A stretch of DNA of 64,000 nt from Myxococcales bacterium (GTDB taxonomy: Bacteria; Myxococcota_A; Polyangia; Polyangiales; Houyiibacteriaceae). How positions within the stretch are numbered: the stretch's first letter is position 1; the number at the start of each line of letters is the position of its first letter. Both the position numbers and the translations under genes were made by a program. The stretch covers positions 81,123-145,122 of the forward strand of contig JAOTVB010000010.1 of NCBI GenBank assembly GCA_029863605.1, read 5' to 3'. The notes beneath the pieces are model-generated. The model was not told the origin of the DNA. It did no database searches and was given only the letters and a program-made list of their open reading frames with translations. Below are positions 62,620 through 64,000 of the stretch, one piece after another.

Positions 62620-63543
62620 ATGCGCTTTCGCAAGATGGAGTCGATCGTCGAGGCGGTGGGCCACACTCCACTCGTTCGTCTGCGTGCGATGGAGAAAGAA
62701 ACCCCCGGGGTCAAGATCTATCTGAAGCTCGAGTACGCGAACCCGGGCGGCTCGGTGAAAGACCGCCCAGCCCTGCAAATGATGCTCGACGCCATCGAAC
62801 AAGGAACGTTGACCAAAGACAGGATTCTAATCGACGCAACGAGTGGCAACACCGGCGTGGCATACAGCTTATTCGGCGCTGCCCTCGGGTACCGGGTCGC
62901 ATTGGTGATGCCGTCCAATGTCTCGAAGGCCCGAAAAGACATCACCGAGGCCTTCGGGACGGAGATCATCTATAGCGACCCCATGGAGGGCTCGGATGGC
63001 GCGATCCGAAAGGCTCGGGAGCTGGTCGCAGCAGACCCCGACCGCTACTTCTATTCCGATCAGTATTCGAACCCGTCGAACCCCCGCGCGCACTACCTCG
63101 GCACGGCCCAAGAGATCCTCGACCAGGTCGGCGACGAGATCACGCACTTCGTGGCGGGGCTCGGAACGAGCGGGACCTGCATGGGCACGACGCGGCGGCT
63201 GAGGGAGCACTCGCGAAAGATCGAGTGCATCGCTCTCGAGCCGGCCGAAGCGTTGCATGGGCTCGAGGGCCTCAAGCACATGGCGAGCTCGATCGTTCCC
63301 GAGATCTTCGACCCCGACGTGCCCGACGAGATCCTTCCGGTGGGCACCGACGCAGGCTGGGACATGTCGGACCGCCTCGCCGCAGAAGAAGGCCTCCACG
63401 TGGGTCACTCCACCGGCGCCAACGTCGCGGGCGCGCTCGAAATCGCGAAGCGCGTAGAAGAGGGTTGTATCGTGGCGATCGCCTGTGACCGCGGCGACCG
63501 ATACTTCGCTCCGATGAAGTGGGAGAAGCGCTATGAATGGTGA
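62620..63543 (+). CDS. cysM: cysteine synthase B (CysO-dependent type)
   Basis: 307 residues. Lys47 in NPGGSVKDRP, TSGNTG, GLGTSGTCMGTTRRL, and GHSTGAN. It resembles the mycobacterial CysM that uses O-phosphoserine and CysO thiocarboxylate, supported by the adjacent cysO and JAMM genes; an in-sequence test of the substrate Arg was not attempted. ATG 62620 or 62635. Overlaps the JAMM gene by 11 bp. Confidence 0.9.
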   Translation: MRFRKMESIVEAVGHTPLVRLRAMEKETPGVKIYLKLEYANPGGSVKDRPALQMMLDAIEQGTLTKDRILIDATSGNTGVAYSLFGAALGYRVALVMPSNVSKARKDITEAFGTEIIYSDPMEGSDGAIRKARELVAADPDRYFYSDQYSNPSNPRAHYLGTAQEILDQVGDEITHFVAGLGTSGTCMGTTRRLREHSRKIECIALEPAEALHGLEGLKHMASSIVPEIFDPDVPDEILPVGTDAGWDMSDRLAAEEGLHVGHSTGANVAGALEIAKRVEEGCIVAIACDRGDRYFAPMKWEKRYEW

Positions 63544-64000
63544 GGCCTTGCCTTGGATCTCGGGGGACCTCGAGATCGCTGAGTCGGTGATGGACGAAAT
63601 CGAGCAACACGCGCTCGAGTGCTACCCAAGCGAGAGTTGCGGCTTCGTGTTTGGTCCAGCCAAGGAGCCCGCGGTGCTCGACCGCATTCAGCGCGAGGAG
63701 AACGAGGCGGACAAGTACCACGAGCTCGATCCGGTCACCTTCCCTCGGACCTCGAACACCTATTTCAAGATCAACGAGCTGCGCGCAGCGCGCACCTTCG
63801 AAAAGGGGCAGAGCGAAGGGCGCCCGGTCAAGGTGATCTATCATTCGCACTGCGACGCGGGGGCGTATTTCTCAGACGAAGACGCGGCGACGTTTGCCAA
63901 CGGCGGCCAGCTCATGTGGCCGTGCGCGTACATCGTCGTGAGCGTCGTCGATGGAAAAGTCGCCGAGCGGCGTCTTTGGGTGCACGTGCCCGGCACAAAC
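63533..64000 (+). CDS. mec: JAMM metalloprotease, Mec-like (3' end cut)
   Basis: 156 residues visible. Glu34 (PSESCGFVFG), His104-x-His106 with Ser114 and Asp117 in HSHCDAGAYFSDED: the full JAMM zinc site. The mycobacterial homologue releases cysteine from CysO-Cys; here it may also remove the Ala-Gln-Arg tail of the carrier. Starts ATG 63533 inside the cysM end and runs off the window; little should be missing. Confidence 0.88.
   Translation, partial: MNGEALPWISGDLEIAESVMDEIEQHALECYPSESCGFVFGPAKEPAVLDRIQREENEADKYHELDPVTFPRTSNTYFKINELRAARTFEKGQSEGRPVKVIYHSHCDAGAYFSDEDAATFANGGQLMWPCAYIVVSVVDGKVAERRLWVHVPGTN

Overview
The window looks like chromosome of a Myxococcota-type (deltaproteobacterial) bacterium. 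Composition is GC-rich throughout. One secreted protein carries a C-terminal tail of the MYXO-CTERM kind. There are several lipoproteins with Cys/Asp-rich motifs of the myxobacterial secreted style, a eukaryotic-like Ser/Thr kinase, and very dense gene packing with many 1-4 bp start/stop overlaps. I found no rRNA, tRNA or CRISPR array.

Layout. From 1 to 19,762 everything reads leftward: bcp, scpA, scpB, glyQ, glyS, ppdK, a membrane Ser/Thr kinase, two large secreted lipoproteins, mutS, pheA, hisC and aroA (cut by the window edge). From 19,856 to 33,062 the strands are mixed: a phosphoesterase plus Rieske pair, map, the MYXO-CTERM protein, parA-parB-HD protein, folD, ileS, a Cys-rich lipoprotein, and a DUF2157/GDYXXLXY membrane pair. 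From 33,069 to 38,754, leftward, come lgt, lspA, a DUF2062 protein and a fused 5-oxoprolinase/hydantoinase.

From about 38,737 to 42,852 lies a 4.1-kb integrated element. It sits in the 5' end of the 5-oxoprolinase gene, is bounded by a 15-bp direct repeat that is part of that coding sequence, and contains a truncated tyrosine integrase, a four-gene mini-operon of unknown function and one secreted protein gene. Fusing the two halves at the repeat restores an in-frame N-terminus.

From 43,090 to 58,227 there are an SRPBCC protein with a histone-H1-like tail, a long leftward run (mnmA, lipoprotein, RNA methyltransferase, nrdR, ribD, ribE, ribBA, ribH, nusB, an orphan M17 N-domain), a receiver-histidine kinase overlapping a cysteine desulfurase, a MshEN-GAF-like protein, a lytic transglycosylase and a HARE-HTH/nuclease-fold protein.

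From 58,779 to the right edge are ddl and then a rightward sulfur-assimilation operon: Rrf2 regulator, cysK, an E1-like activating enzyme, a CysO-like ubiquitin-fold sulfur carrier, a small degenerate E1-like protein, cysM, and a JAMM/Mec-type protease (cut by the edge). This is the best candidate for a noteworthy system. It resembles the mycobacterial CysO-CysM-Mec route, but the carrier has three residues after its GlyGly. The full-size E1 lacks its N-terminal helix, and a recognisable copy of that helix, with its arginine, is found in the separate small protein.
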